The notes under the pieces are model-generated. The model was not told the origin of the DNA. It made no database searches and was given only the letters and a program-made list of their open reading frames with translations. Positions 25,658 to 35,127 of a stretch of 56,877 nt of DNA are shown here, piece by piece (the first letter of the stretch is position 1; each line of letters opens with the position of its first letter). Source of the stretch: Caballeronia glebae. Its GTDB lineage: Bacteria > Pseudomonadota > Gammaproteobacteria > Burkholderiales > Burkholderiaceae. The stretch lies in assembly GCF_001545035.1 (NCBI RefSeq), contig NZ_FCOJ02000049.1, positions 1-56,877 on the forward strand, given 5' to 3'. Both the position numbers and the translations under genes were made by a program.

Positions 25658-26362
25658 GTGCGCCTCCTTCGACCAACCGCGCCCTGGAGGCCCGCGGATC
25701 GAATCTGTCTGCTCAATGAGGATAGGCTCGCGACGTCCTTATTTCAAGACTGAAAGTCGTTTGATATCGTTCGGATGGCAAGCCTACGGTCGTTGGCAAT
25801 GGGTTGACGCGCGCGGATCAGAGCTCGCGCTGTTACACGCCGCGACTGAGGTCCCTGATGGATCCTTCGCAAGCTTCACCCGCGCCCCTGCTCAGACTCG
25901 CCATCCTCAAAAGACGCTTATACGCCGCGTTGCAGTCATGCGGCGGCGAAAGGCAGAGGCCCCTTGTTGGCCGAGCCCTGTCGGATGACCGACGTGCGAG
26001 CTTCGGCCAGCCGGCGCTCACAGCTCATCCTCCATGTGGCTGCAACTCGCCGCTTCGCTGTCGTTCGTGATGCGGCACTGTCGAACGTCGGCATCCGGGA
26101 TCGGAGAACGAGTCGTGACGACCCGTTGCGGTCGATCAACCCGACGCCGGATAAGGGCCGCTTTCGAGGAGCAACGGTCGTGGACATACCCGCGAGGAAC
26201 TGGCGACATGGCGTAGAGTTCTCGCAGTCGTAACGGATTGACCTACTGCCGCGCAGTCGTGAACGCGTCGATCGCTGATCACAACGCTGCCCGAAGGCGT
26301 GGTCAGCAATTCGATCATTGCATCGCCTCAGCCCTAAGATCACAAACCCTGTCCCGCGATAT
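25658..26362. other. Intergenic stretch, no gene recognised
   Basis: About 700 bases between the PEPL-tail unit and the DUF4242 gene. Short open frames occur on both strands but none has a ribosome site plus recognisable content. Confidence 0.4.
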
Positions 26363-26623
26363 CTAATAGCTGAACATTTCCGGCCGCAAGTCGCTTACCT
26401 CGATGATCACATCAGCCGGCAGATTTGCCCGGCGTGCTGCGGCGCGGATGGCCTCGGCATTGGGTGCCTCGTACAGGCAATAAGTCTTTTTCTTGTCGGC
26501 GCTGAGAAACGAAAAGAGCCACTCGACGCCTTCCTCGTCGTTGATTTGCTTCACAGTGGCCGCGCTGTCGCTCGTCACCTCAAGTTGTTCCGCAAAATTG
26601 CGTTCAATCATGAACCGTGGCAT
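26363..26623 (-). CDS. DUF4242 protein (SCO4226-like, possible nickel binder)
   Basis: 86 residues from the ATG at 26623 (GAGGATG upstream). It starts PRFMIERNFAEQLEVTSD and continues VEWLFSFLSADKKKTYCLYE and APNAEAIRAAARRANLPADV, the ferredoxin-like DUF4242 pattern; a Streptomyces member binds nickel (family knowledge). It begins 57 bases after the stop of the giant SAM-cyclase gene on the same strand. DUF4242 genes commonly lie next to such cyclase-ATPase genes in Burkholderia as far as I recall, which points to joint function. Confidence 0.82.
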   Translation of the reverse strand: MPRFMIERNFAEQLEVTSDSAATVKQINDEEGVEWLFSFLSADKKKTYCLYEAPNAEAIRAAARRANLPADVIIEVSDLRPEMFSY

Positions 26624-26680
26624 GGCATCCTCCTCAATATAGACAGCACATCGCACGCTCGAACCGCGCGATATCTTGCT

Positions 26681-29600
26681 CTAGTTTCGGGCCCCCGCGC
26701 CCGTCTGCGCCCCGCTAATGCGCTCGACGAGGGCGAACATTCCGAGTCTCCTGGCTTCGGCTGCCGCGAGCGCAAGCAGGTCTTGCGCTCGCGCCCTGTC
26801 TTCGATGCGATTGCGATCCGTCAGCATGAGCGCGTATTCGTGCCTGCTATGCGCGAGCCAGGGCCATGCACGCAAGCGTTCGTCCATGCGCAGCGCATAT
26901 TCGAAATGCTGTTCAGCGCTCGACCAGTCGCCGAGGGCGTGGGCCAGCATGCCAAGAAACCGTGCCGCCGAACCGCAGCAAAGCGTAAAGACCGGTACCG
27001 TGACGGCCTGGTCGCGGAATGGCAGGAGAAGGGCGTAGAGGCTTTCGGCATGCCCGGCATCTTGCAGACGTGCGGCCACTTCCGCCAGATAAGAGAGTGT
27101 CACCAGCCGCTTGCTGTCCATGGGGACACCGTATGCCGATTCCGAAAGCCGGTTGAGATTGTCGCGCGCCTGGGCTTCGAAGCCGAGGTCGCTGCATATC
27201 AACATGAACCCCGGCCGCCACCTCGCATCCTCGGAATGCGCATCGTCGATAAAGCGCTTGAAGATCGGTGCGACCTCCGCGAGCCGGCCCTGTTCGCGGC
27301 GAATCGAGAACATCTGCATGCCGTAGACGCCGGTTGCAAGATTCGCATCGGCGCTCTGCGCCATTCGCAGCGACTCGCGGGTCTTGCGTTCCGCCTCGGC
27401 GAAATCGCCGACCAGAATTGCCCGCATCGCCTGCGCCCCAGTCACGCACCACTTGTCCACGAAGTGCTGCCCACTGGCGGCGATTTCCCGGTACCGCTCG
27501 AGCGCGCCTTCGAATTGGTCCACCTCACCGATCTCCAGATATCCGGCAAGACATCGAGCGCATGCATGGCCGATGGTGTGTGCATCGCCCAGCGTTTCCG
27601 CAATGTGTCTCAGCTCCAGCAACACGTTTGCGCGCTGCACGAAGCTGTCGGCGGACAACGGCAGAGCACCGACATGCATCAACTCGCACGCCAACGCGTC
27701 GAAAAGGCTCGGCAGATCGTTCAGTCGTCGGGCGAGCGCGACGGCCTGCAGTGCAAATTCGCTGCTTTGTTCGCGTGCGCCTGTCATATGAATGGTGCGC
27801 ACGAGCCGACTCAACAGGCGGCAGCGCTCGACCGATTCCTCGGTGCCGGCCTCCGCGAGCGCCTCCTCCAGCAACGCAAGCGATGCATTCCCGGAGCCTT
27901 CGAGGAACGTCTCAGCGGTGTCGAACTCCAGTGCCGCCTGCACGAGATACGAGGTCAGCTTATGTTCGCGGGCAATTCGAGCCGCTTCGCGGAAGGTCGC
28001 AATCGCCTCGCGTTGTGCCAGCCGGAGTTCTGCCCTGCCTCTTGTCAACAGCAACGGCAGGATGCGGGTCGCTCGGTGAGGTTCGTCGCAAGAGCATCGC
28101 TCGACGAGTTCGAGTCCGCGCTGCGCATGGGCGATGGCCTCGTCGTAGGCCGCGCCCGCCAGCGCACGCTCGCCGGCACGCTGCCAGTAGCCGATCGCGC
28201 GCTCCGGCAGATCACCCGCGGCGAAGTTCTGAGCGATCAGCTCGGGTTGCCGCTCGGCGATGTCCGGATAATGTTCCTCGAGCGCGGCGGCAATGCGCGC
28301 GTGATAGTGTCGCCGGCGCGCGAGCAGGAGCGACTGGTATGCGATCTCCTGGATCAACGCGTGTCGAAACATATAGGCGTCGCCGTCAGCGCGTTTGCCC
28401 GCGGCCGGAACGATGATTTCGGCGGCGATCAGGCGATCAAGTTCTTCCCTCAGTTCGTTCTCCGACGTAGACGCGATCAGGCCCAGCAGCTTGGCGTCGA
28501 ACTCCCGGCCCACTGTGGCCGCGATCTGCGCGGTCTCCTTGACGGCGGGATCGAGCCGGTCGAGCCGCGACAGCAGCGAGCCCTGCAGCGTGTCCGGAAT
28601 CGCGATCGCCTGCGCCGCGCCTTTCAACTCGTAGCTCATTCCGGCATCCCGCAGCAGATCGCTCTGGAGAACGGCCTTGGTCAGCTCTTCCACGAAGAGC
28701 GGCACGCCGTCCGTCTTGGCGACGATCTGATCGAGCACGAGCGCGGGAAAGCGCTTGCCGTCCGTCAGCCGCTCGATCATCGCAACGCAATCTCGGCGCG
28801 ACAACCGGTCGAGATTGAGCTGTACGAGATGCGGGAACGTCCATCCCGATTCGAACTCCGGCCGTGCCGTGAGCAGGACGAGAAGTCTCGCGGAAGTCAG
28901 CCGTTCCACCACCAGTCGAACGAATTCGAATGACGACGGGTCGATCCAGTGCGCATCTTCGATCACGAATAGCACCGGCTGAACGCGCGTCGACGCTTCG
29001 AGCAGGGAAACTAGGACGTCCAGCGTGCGGCGCTTGAAGGACGGCGAAGAGGTGTCGACGGTCGGATCACACGTGGCCGCGGGTATGCCTAGCAAATTCG
29101 CTAGAACGAGCAGTGTCTCGCTCGCATCGACTCCGAGGCTTGCGATTCCGGCCGTGAGCCGTTCGCTATCGGTGCCGCCCGACCCATCCGCCACATCCGG
29201 GCCGACGCCGAAGGTGCGCTGCAGCCAGCGCAGCACTGGCCAGAACGGACTGTTGCGATAGTATGCGGAGCAGTGAAGCGAGACGATCGCATGCGACTCG
29301 TCGCCGATGCTGTCGCACAGCGCCCGAAGCACCCGGGATTTCCCGATTCCCGGCTCGCCAGTCAGCAGCACGCAGCGCATTTCGCCTTCGACGCTCTGCT
29401 TCCAGCGCTGCCGGATCATGTCGAGTTCGGCAGCCCGGCCGATCAGCGGCGTGATGCCGTGGACCGCCCTGATTGCGAAGCGATCGATTGCGTCGGCCTG
29501 CGCAAGAATGCGCTGGACTCGGACCGCCCCGGTGATTCCCTTCAATTCCCGGCAACCCAGGTCTTCGAGCTTGAACGATCCTTCTATCAGGCGTTGCGCG

Positions 29601-30292
29601 GTCGGCCCCACGACGATCGCATTGGGCGGAGCGATGGCCTGTAGCCTTGCGGCGATGATCGGCGCTTCTCCGACGATCGCCTGCTGATCCAGCGACGATC
29701 CCGCACCCACCGCACCTGCGACGACGAGCCCCGCTTCGATTCCGATCCGCACCCGCAGGCGAACGCCGCACTCGGTCTCGATGCGATCGTTCACCTCGCG
29801 CAGCGCCGCGATAGCGCCGAGCGCGGCGAGCACCGCGCGCACGGCATCGTCTTCGTGCGCATTCGGGTAGCCGAAATAGACGAGCAGGCCATCGCCGATA
29901 TAGAGCGCGATATGGCCTTCATGGGCTTCGATTGCTTGCGCACAGGCTTCATGGTAGTCACCCAGAAGGCGTCGCAGCTCCTCGGGATCGAAGCGCTCGG
30001 CGAGCGCCGTCGAGTCGATGAGATCGACAAACATCACGGTGACCTGCCGTCGCTCGGCCTCGATGGTCTTAGGTTCTGCCAAGCCGGATGAGCCGTCGCA
30101 CGCCCTCGCCTGCCCAAGACTCGCAAGCCCTTTTGCGAGCCGCTTGCGATCACCGAGCGTGAGGCCGAGTTCCTTCAGGTCGCACTCGGAAAGATCTCCG
30201 AGCACATCCCAGTCGATCCCTTGCGAGATGAACTTCGCCGCATGAGCGCCAAGGCCAATTTGCGCCAACCATGTCTCCAGATTGTCGGTCAT
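26681..30292 (-). CDS. SAM domain-class III cyclase-AAA/STAND ATPase-TPR protein
   Basis: 1203 residues. Residues 1-60 form a SAM domain (LETWLAQIGLGAHAAKFISQ). Residues about 80-260 form a class III nucleotide cyclase domain with metal aspartates in VMFVDLIDSTALAERF and LYIGDGLLVYFGYPN. From about 290 an ATPase module follows, with Walker A LLTGEPGIGKSRVLRAL and Walker B VLFVIEDAHWIDPSSFEF. The rest, about 660-1200, is helical TPR-like sensor repeats. The layout is that of signal-activated cyclases with a MalT-like regulatory half. It may make cAMP, or act as an inactive cyclase sensor; activity cannot be judged here. DUF4242 follows in the same unit. Confidence 0.92.
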   Translation of the reverse strand: MTDNLETWLAQIGLGAHAAKFISQGIDWDVLGDLSECDLKELGLTLGDRKRLAKGLASLGQARACDGSSGLAEPKTIEAERRQVTVMFVDLIDSTALAERFDPEELRRLLGDYHEACAQAIEAHEGHIALYIGDGLLVYFGYPNAHEDDAVRAVLAALGAIAALREVNDRIETECGVRLRVRIGIEAGLVVAGAVGAGSSLDQQAIVGEAPIIAARLQAIAPPNAIVVGPTAQRLIEGSFKLEDLGCRELKGITGAVRVQRILAQADAIDRFAIRAVHGITPLIGRAAELDMIRQRWKQSVEGEMRCVLLTGEPGIGKSRVLRALCDSIGDESHAIVSLHCSAYYRNSPFWPVLRWLQRTFGVGPDVADGSGGTDSERLTAGIASLGVDASETLLVLANLLGIPAATCDPTVDTSSPSFKRRTLDVLVSLLEASTRVQPVLFVIEDAHWIDPSSFEFVRLVVERLTSARLLVLLTARPEFESGWTFPHLVQLNLDRLSRRDCVAMIERLTDGKRFPALVLDQIVAKTDGVPLFVEELTKAVLQSDLLRDAGMSYELKGAAQAIAIPDTLQGSLLSRLDRLDPAVKETAQIAATVGREFDAKLLGLIASTSENELREELDRLIAAEIIVPAAGKRADGDAYMFRHALIQEIAYQSLLLARRRHYHARIAAALEEHYPDIAERQPELIAQNFAAGDLPERAIGYWQRAGERALAGAAYDEAIAHAQRGLELVERCSCDEPHRATRILPLLLTRGRAELRLAQREAIATFREAARIAREHKLTSYLVQAALEFDTAETFLEGSGNASLALLEEALAEAGTEESVERCRLLSRLVRTIHMTGAREQSSEFALQAVALARRLNDLPSLFDALACELMHVGALPLSADSFVQRANVLLELRHIAETLGDAHTIGHACARCLAGYLEIGEVDQFEGALERYREIAASGQHFVDKWCVTGAQAMRAILVGDFAEAERKTRESLRMAQSADANLATGVYGMQMFSIRREQGRLAEVAPIFKRFIDDAHSEDARWRPGFMLICSDLGFEAQARDNLNRLSESAYGVPMDSKRLVTLSYLAEVAARLQDAGHAESLYALLLPFRDQAVTVPVFTLCCGSAARFLGMLAHALGDWSSAEQHFEYALRMDERLRAWPWLAHSRHEYALMLTDRNRIEDRARAQDLLALAAAEARRLGMFALVERISGAQTGAGARN

Positions 30293-30923
30293 CGCTGAAG
30301 CTCTGCTGTCGGTCCACCTTCATCATCCGCGCGGCAGTGCGCCTTGTCACGTGCTCCGGCGGCCGCCTCGGGAAAGCCTGCACAGGCACATGGCGATGGG
30401 ACTCTTTAAGCATCTGAATAACCTTTGCGTCGGCGACCTGGTGAGACGTCGAGCCCTCACGTTGAATACACCGGTACTACGTGAACGGTTTAATTCAAAA
30501 GTAGACGTGCCCGCGGCGATCAGTGCGAAGGTCCGGTGTCGCATTCGAGCCGACGCTCAAACGTCTGCGCTGCACCAATATACCGAGGCGACCGACGGGC
30601 CACAGCGGGCGAGTGGATGCGTTGCGGTCGCCGAACGGCAGGAGAAGGAGGAACGAGCCACTGCTTCAGCCCTCCCTTCGAGAGAGGGGAGCAATTGATC
30701 GCTCGTCTCTAGAATGGACAATTAACCAACGCAACGACTGCTTTGGGCAGCCGCGATCAATTGTCGCCGTTGGCTGCTATGCGTCGGGGCCTGATTTCGG
30801 CTTCGCGTTCTGATACCCGCGCTGCGTGGAAATCGCGAAATCGTTGCTTTCGGACTCTTCGCCTGCGCAACGATCAACTCCGCCTTGCGCGGGTCGCCAC
30901 TACCACTTCTCATCTTGGTCGTC
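30293..30923. other. Intergenic stretch, no gene recognised
   Basis: About 630 bases between the cyclase gene and a divergent dead PHA depolymerase. The right part carries the promoter regions of both; no clear promoter hexamers stand out. Confidence 0.35.
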
Positions 30924-31734
30924 ATGAAAATTCAGTCGGTCGATCTCGACGGTCAACTTATTCGCGTCGGCATTTGCCGCGCCAACTCTGCTTTGCCGCC
31001 CCTTCTTATCTTCAACGGAATCGGCGCCAATCTGGACTGCTAGAACCTTTTGTCGAGGCGCTGGGCGATGTTGAAGTCATTATTTTCGATGTCCCAGGGG
31101 TGGGCGGTTCGCCAACTTCCCGCAAACCATACCGCTTCTCGACGTTATGCGTTCTGACGGATAGGCTGCTAACAGAAAATCGGCTACGACGGGCCGGTTG
31201 ATGTGCTGGGCGTGTCGTGGGGAGGCGCACTCGCGCAACAGTTCGCGCGTCGGTATCCGAAGCGCTGTCGACGACTCGTGCTAGCGGCCACAACTCCGGG
31301 CGTAATCATGTTTCCCGCTCGCCTACCAGTCCTTTTGAAGATGCTAGGTCCCCGTCGGTACCGGGACCCTGCCTTCCTAGAAAAGGTTGGCGCCGAGATA
31401 TATGGTGGCGCGTACAGACGCGACCCCCAGTTGCTCAAGGAGCACGGCTACCACATACGACCCCCAAAAGGGCGTGGCTACATCTATCAGCTTCTTGCAC
31501 TGTGGGGATGGAGCAGCTTGCTGTGGCTGCGACGCCTGCCACAGCCCACGCTCGTCATACATGGGGACGACGATCCAATCGTCCCCCCTGATCAATGCGA
31601 AAATAATCGCAGCGTGTATTCGGTGCTCTCCCCTTCATGTCATTGATGATGGGCATTTGTTTCTTGTCACGCAAACAGACAGAGTAGCTGGTCTAGTTCG
31701 GCACTACCTCCCGCGCCAACCATGTAAATCCTGA
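30924..31734 (+). pseudogene. phaZ: Intracellular poly(3-hydroxyalkanoate) depolymerase, three frameshifts
   Basis: Alpha/beta hydrolase of the medium-chain PHA depolymerase type in pieces. From the ATG at 30924: KIQSVDLDGQLIRVGIC and LLIFNGIGANLD, then a shift near 31039. The next piece is LLEPFVEALGDVEVIIFD and PGVGGSP, then a shift near 31180. The third piece has the nucleophile motif VLGVSWGGALAQQFARRYPK and GDDDPIVP, then a shift in a run of six C near 31580. The last piece is HVIDDGHLFLVTQ with the catalytic His. The triad residues all survive, so decay by small indels is recent. It would have released hydroxyacids from stored PHA. Confidence 0.85.
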
Positions 31735-32046
31735 TCCGACTGCCCACGCTTGGTTTGGCATCTAAAGATGCTTACCGACTGGATCGGCATGTCGAGCTTA
31801 CTGCCTGGCATCTTTTACAAAGTAGTTTTTACGGAGACGTGCCGCGACGGTAGCTAGTTGCAAAAACATTCAACGGGTCGGGTAATGGGCGCGCTAGGAT
31901 GGACTTCGCTCATGCATTCGGGTGTGATCAATCCATGGGACGTAAGGCACTCAACTCGCGGCGAGCAGCGCAATTTCCGGGTAGCGCGATTGACTTGTCG
32001 CTGGGCTTGTAGAATGGACGGCGTCCCTGTACAAAAATTGAACGAC
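31735..32046. other. Intergenic stretch upstream of the hybrid kinase
   Basis: About 310 bases. The kinase frame is open back to 31858 but only the part from about 32047 looks like protein. Nothing else is recognised. Confidence 0.35.
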
Positions 32047-33537
32047 ATGTCTCGCACCGAGAACCCGGATGGTCCCGCCGCTGAGTACTGGGCAACGGAG
32101 TGGGCCAGGCCCGTCACCGAACTCGCAGTATTCGCCATAACGCCAGATGGCTTCATCTCGACCTGGAACGCCGGAGCAGAGGTCATCTATGGCTACCGCC
32201 CCGACGAAATCATTGGAGCGCATTCGACCGTCTTGCTTCCCGATGATCCAAAGGATCGAGAGGCATTTGAAGCCGAACTTCGCCAGGCGCGAGAAAAAGG
32301 TAGCTCCGCGATCGAGGGCTGGCGTAAGCGAAAGGACGGATCGGTGTTGTGGGCGAGCGTCGTGACAACTGCGCTCGTAGATACAAACGGCACTCCAGTT
32401 GGCTTCGCAAAGCTTGTACGCGACGAAAGCGAGAAACGGAAGGCTCACGAGGCGGTAATCGAAAGCGAGCAACGATTCCGATTACTCGTCGACGGCGTTT
32501 CCGACGACGCGATCTACATGCTGTCACCAGACGGTTTTGTCACCAATTGGAACAACGGCGCACGGCGCATCAAGGGCTACAGCGCGCAGGAGATAATGGG
32601 CTCGCACTTTTCCCGGTTCTACACGCCGGAAGACGCAGCCGCCGGCCTGCCGCAGCGTGCACTCGAGATTGCAGCCCTTGAGGGACGTTTCGAATCAGAA
32701 GGATGGCGTGTGCGCCGCGACGGGACTCGATTTGTCGCCCACGTAATCGTCGATGCGATTCGCGACGACTCCGGCGCCCTGCTTGGATTTGCAAAAATTA
32801 CTCGAGACGTCACAGAGAAGCGAGAAGCCGACAAGCTCCTCGAGGAGACAAAAGCCGCGCTTTTTCGGGCGCAAAAGATGGAGGCGATCGGCAGGCTGAC
32901 AGGAGGCGTGGCCCACGACTTCAACAACGTGCTGCAGGTTTTGCGTGGCAATCTCGAACTGCTCCAAACCCGTTGCGCCCGGGATCAGTGGTCAATGGAG
33001 CGTTTCGGAAACGCGATTCAGGCGGTCGAGCGCGGCGCAACGCTCGCCTCGCAATTACTGGCGTTTGGACGGCGCCAGGCGCTGCGGCCGGAGCCCGTGA
33101 ACCTCGCAGCTATGGTCCGCGGCACGGATGACCTGCTGCGCCGGGCACTAGGAGAAACCATCGAAGTGGAAACAGTGGTGTCCGGCGGCCTTTGGAATGC
33201 GTTCGTCGACGTTCACCAGCTCGACAACGTTCTGTTGAATCTGGCAATCAACGCGCGCGACGCGATGCCCGATGGCGGCATGCTGACGCTCGAATTGTCG
33301 AACGCGATGCTTGACGATGACTACGTGCGCTCGCTTTCGGACGTGCCGGCTGGTCAATATGTGATGCTCGGCGTGACCGACACCGGATGCGGGATGTCGG
33401 CCGATGTGCTCGAGAGAGCCTTCGACCCGTTCTTTACCACGAAGCCTGAAGGTCAAGGAACCGGACTGGGTCTCAGCATGGCATACGGCTTTGTGAAGCA
33501 GAGCGGCGGACACATCCGCATCTACAGTGAGCCTTAG
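32047..33537 (+). CDS. PAS-PAS histidine kinase, front part of a hybrid kinase cut by an amber codon
   Basis: 496 residues from the ATG at 32047; an ATG at 32014 is an alternative. Two PAS domains (ELAVFAITPDGFISTWNAGA and SDDAIYMLSPDGFVTNWNNG), each with a PAC-like end (VGFAKLVRDESEK, LGFAKITRDVTEK). The kinase core follows: His in LTGGVAHDFNNVLQVL, N-box NLAINARDAMPDGG, G-boxes DTGCGM and GTGLGLSMAYGF. It stops at TAG 33535-33537 right after IRIYSEP, whereas the frame continues HGTTVRIYLPR, the last strand of the ATPase domain, and then two receivers. It was one hybrid kinase; truncated, it probably folds poorly. Confidence 0.85.
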   Translation: MSRTENPDGPAAEYWATEWARPVTELAVFAITPDGFISTWNAGAEVIYGYRPDEIIGAHSTVLLPDDPKDREAFEAELRQAREKGSSAIEGWRKRKDGSVLWASVVTTALVDTNGTPVGFAKLVRDESEKRKAHEAVIESEQRFRLLVDGVSDDAIYMLSPDGFVTNWNNGARRIKGYSAQEIMGSHFSRFYTPEDAAAGLPQRALEIAALEGRFESEGWRVRRDGTRFVAHVIVDAIRDDSGALLGFAKITRDVTEKREADKLLEETKAALFRAQKMEAIGRLTGGVAHDFNNVLQVLRGNLELLQTRCARDQWSMERFGNAIQAVERGATLASQLLAFGRRQALRPEPVNLAAMVRGTDDLLRRALGETIEVETVVSGGLWNAFVDVHQLDNVLLNLAINARDAMPDGGMLTLELSNAMLDDDYVRSLSDVPAGQYVMLGVTDTGCGMSADVLERAFDPFFTTKPEGQGTGLGLSMAYGFVKQSGGHIRIYSEP

Positions 33538-33618
33538 CATGGCACTACAGTACGCATCTACCTGCCGCGAACGTCTGCCGAAGCGCGCGAAGCGACAACT
33601 AGACTTAATGCTCCCGCC

Positions 33619-34416
33619 ATGGGAGGCAGTGAGACGGTGCTCGTAGTCGAGGACGACACCAAGGTGCAAGCGACGGTAATCGCGATGTTTACCGACCTTG
33701 GCTACACCGTGTTGAAGGCAGACAACGCCGACCAAGCCATTGCAGTGCTCAGCAGCGGCGTTCACATCGACCTTCTCTTCACAGACGTCGTGATGCCGGG
33801 AACGTTGAAGAGTCCTGAAATGGCACGACGTGCTGTACAGCTGCAGCCACATTTGCGCGTTCTTTTCACCTCGGGCTATACGCAAAACGCGATCGTTCAC
33901 GGCGGCCGGCTAGACCCCAACGTTGAGCTCATCAGCAAGCCGTACAGCCGCAAGGAGCTCGCGGCCAAAGTCCGACAGGTCTTGGGCTCCGAGGGACTGC
34001 CTCTCAAAAACGGCGCAGACTCTGTTTCTGCAAGCACGCCCGAGGTCGCGGAGCGCATGGCTCTTCGCGTGCTAGTCGTAGAAGATGACGAGCCGACGCG
34101 CGATGCGGTAAGCGAACTGCTGCGACTGTTAGGGCATTGCCCGACAACCGCGTCCAGCGCGCAGTCGGCAATCGACGCATTCGATGAGGCCTCGTTCGAC
34201 GTGCTTCTCACCGATGTGCACCTGCCCGACCTTTCCGGTATCGAGCTCGCTCATCGCATCGCGACGGTGCACAGGGGCATCTCGGTCATTTTCGCATCCG
34301 GTGATACGGTTCAAGACAACAAGCCAGGCGACTTTCATTGGCTGAGCCTTCGCAAGCCCTACGCAGTTGGCCAGTTGGAGGCAGCGCTTCGTAAAGCGCG
34401 GAGGGATAACGCTTGA
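33619..34416 (+). CDS. Double receiver protein, rear part of the split hybrid kinase
   Basis: 265 residues from the ATG at 33619, in the same frame as the kinase and only 81 bases past its TAG. Receiver 1: VLVVEDDTKVQATVIAMF, phosphoacceptor Asp in LLFTDVVMPG, Lys in ISKPYSRKEL. Receiver 2: VLVVEDDEPTRDAVSELL, Asp in VLLTDVHLPDLSG, Lys in SLRKPYAV. If translated independently it would be an orphan two-receiver protein. No strong ribosome site is visible before its ATG, so I favour a nonsense-split hybrid kinase. Confidence 0.8.
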   Translation: MGGSETVLVVEDDTKVQATVIAMFTDLGYTVLKADNADQAIAVLSSGVHIDLLFTDVVMPGTLKSPEMARRAVQLQPHLRVLFTSGYTQNAIVHGGRLDPNVELISKPYSRKELAAKVRQVLGSEGLPLKNGADSVSASTPEVAERMALRVLVVEDDEPTRDAVSELLRLLGHCPTTASSAQSAIDAFDEASFDVLLTDVHLPDLSGIELAHRIATVHRGISVIFASGDTVQDNKPGDFHWLSLRKPYAVGQLEAALRKARRDNA

Positions 34417-35127
34417 AGGGGAATGCTGGTGCGAGGACGGACGCAGGCAGGACGGCACGACTGAGTCGCGCGCTGCGCTCTGCCGACCATGCCGACGATT
34501 CGTCGCACTTGCTGTGCGCAGCTAGACCGCAGCTATGACGGGCCGCTGAGCGACGAGCAGCGGTCATTCGAGGGGCAGGCTGATGGTACCTAAGGAAGTC
34601 CGCAATTGGCCGAGAGCGCCAATTCGATAAAGGTGCCGACTTTCAAGTCCTCGCCGCCCGCAGGCCGAACGCGAACAAACGGCCACAGGGCGATGTTAGT
34701 CAGCCACCGGACGAGACGTCCGGATGGCCGGTTCACCGTCGGCTATTGACGTTCGATGGTTTGCGTTATACGTCGTCTTTATCGTGGTCCACTATATCGC
34801 TGCGTCTGCCACGACAGGCACACTCGGGTTCGCTTCTGGACCTCCTCAAGAGCTCGCATTTGGCGAGCTGTACCGCATCCTTTGCGGCGATTGCCCAAAC
34901 GCTCCGATAAACGCGCGCCGCATTCTCGAGTCGCCGAACCGGCAAGCACCTACTCCGCTCGGGTTTGTCCCTATCTTGCGATCACAAAATGGAATCGCTT
35001 CACGCGGAAATTTAATTGGATTTCTAACGGATGCAGACTTATCGTGCGTCAGTCCAATGCGGTACTGCGCCCGTTCGGATCAAAGAACGGCTTCGCTGAT
35101 AAAACAAAACATCCAGGAGACAAACGC
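34417..35127. other. Intergenic stretch upstream of the MFS gene
   Basis: About 710 bases. The frame of the MFS transporter is open back to 34756 but that part has no transporter character. No RNA gene, repeat or terminator was recognised. Confidence 0.4.

Noticed and set aside
26318..28933. 871-codon open frame on the + strand
   Set aside because: Antisense to the SAM-cyclase-TPR gene and DUF4242, whose domains are clear. The long frame reflects codon bias.
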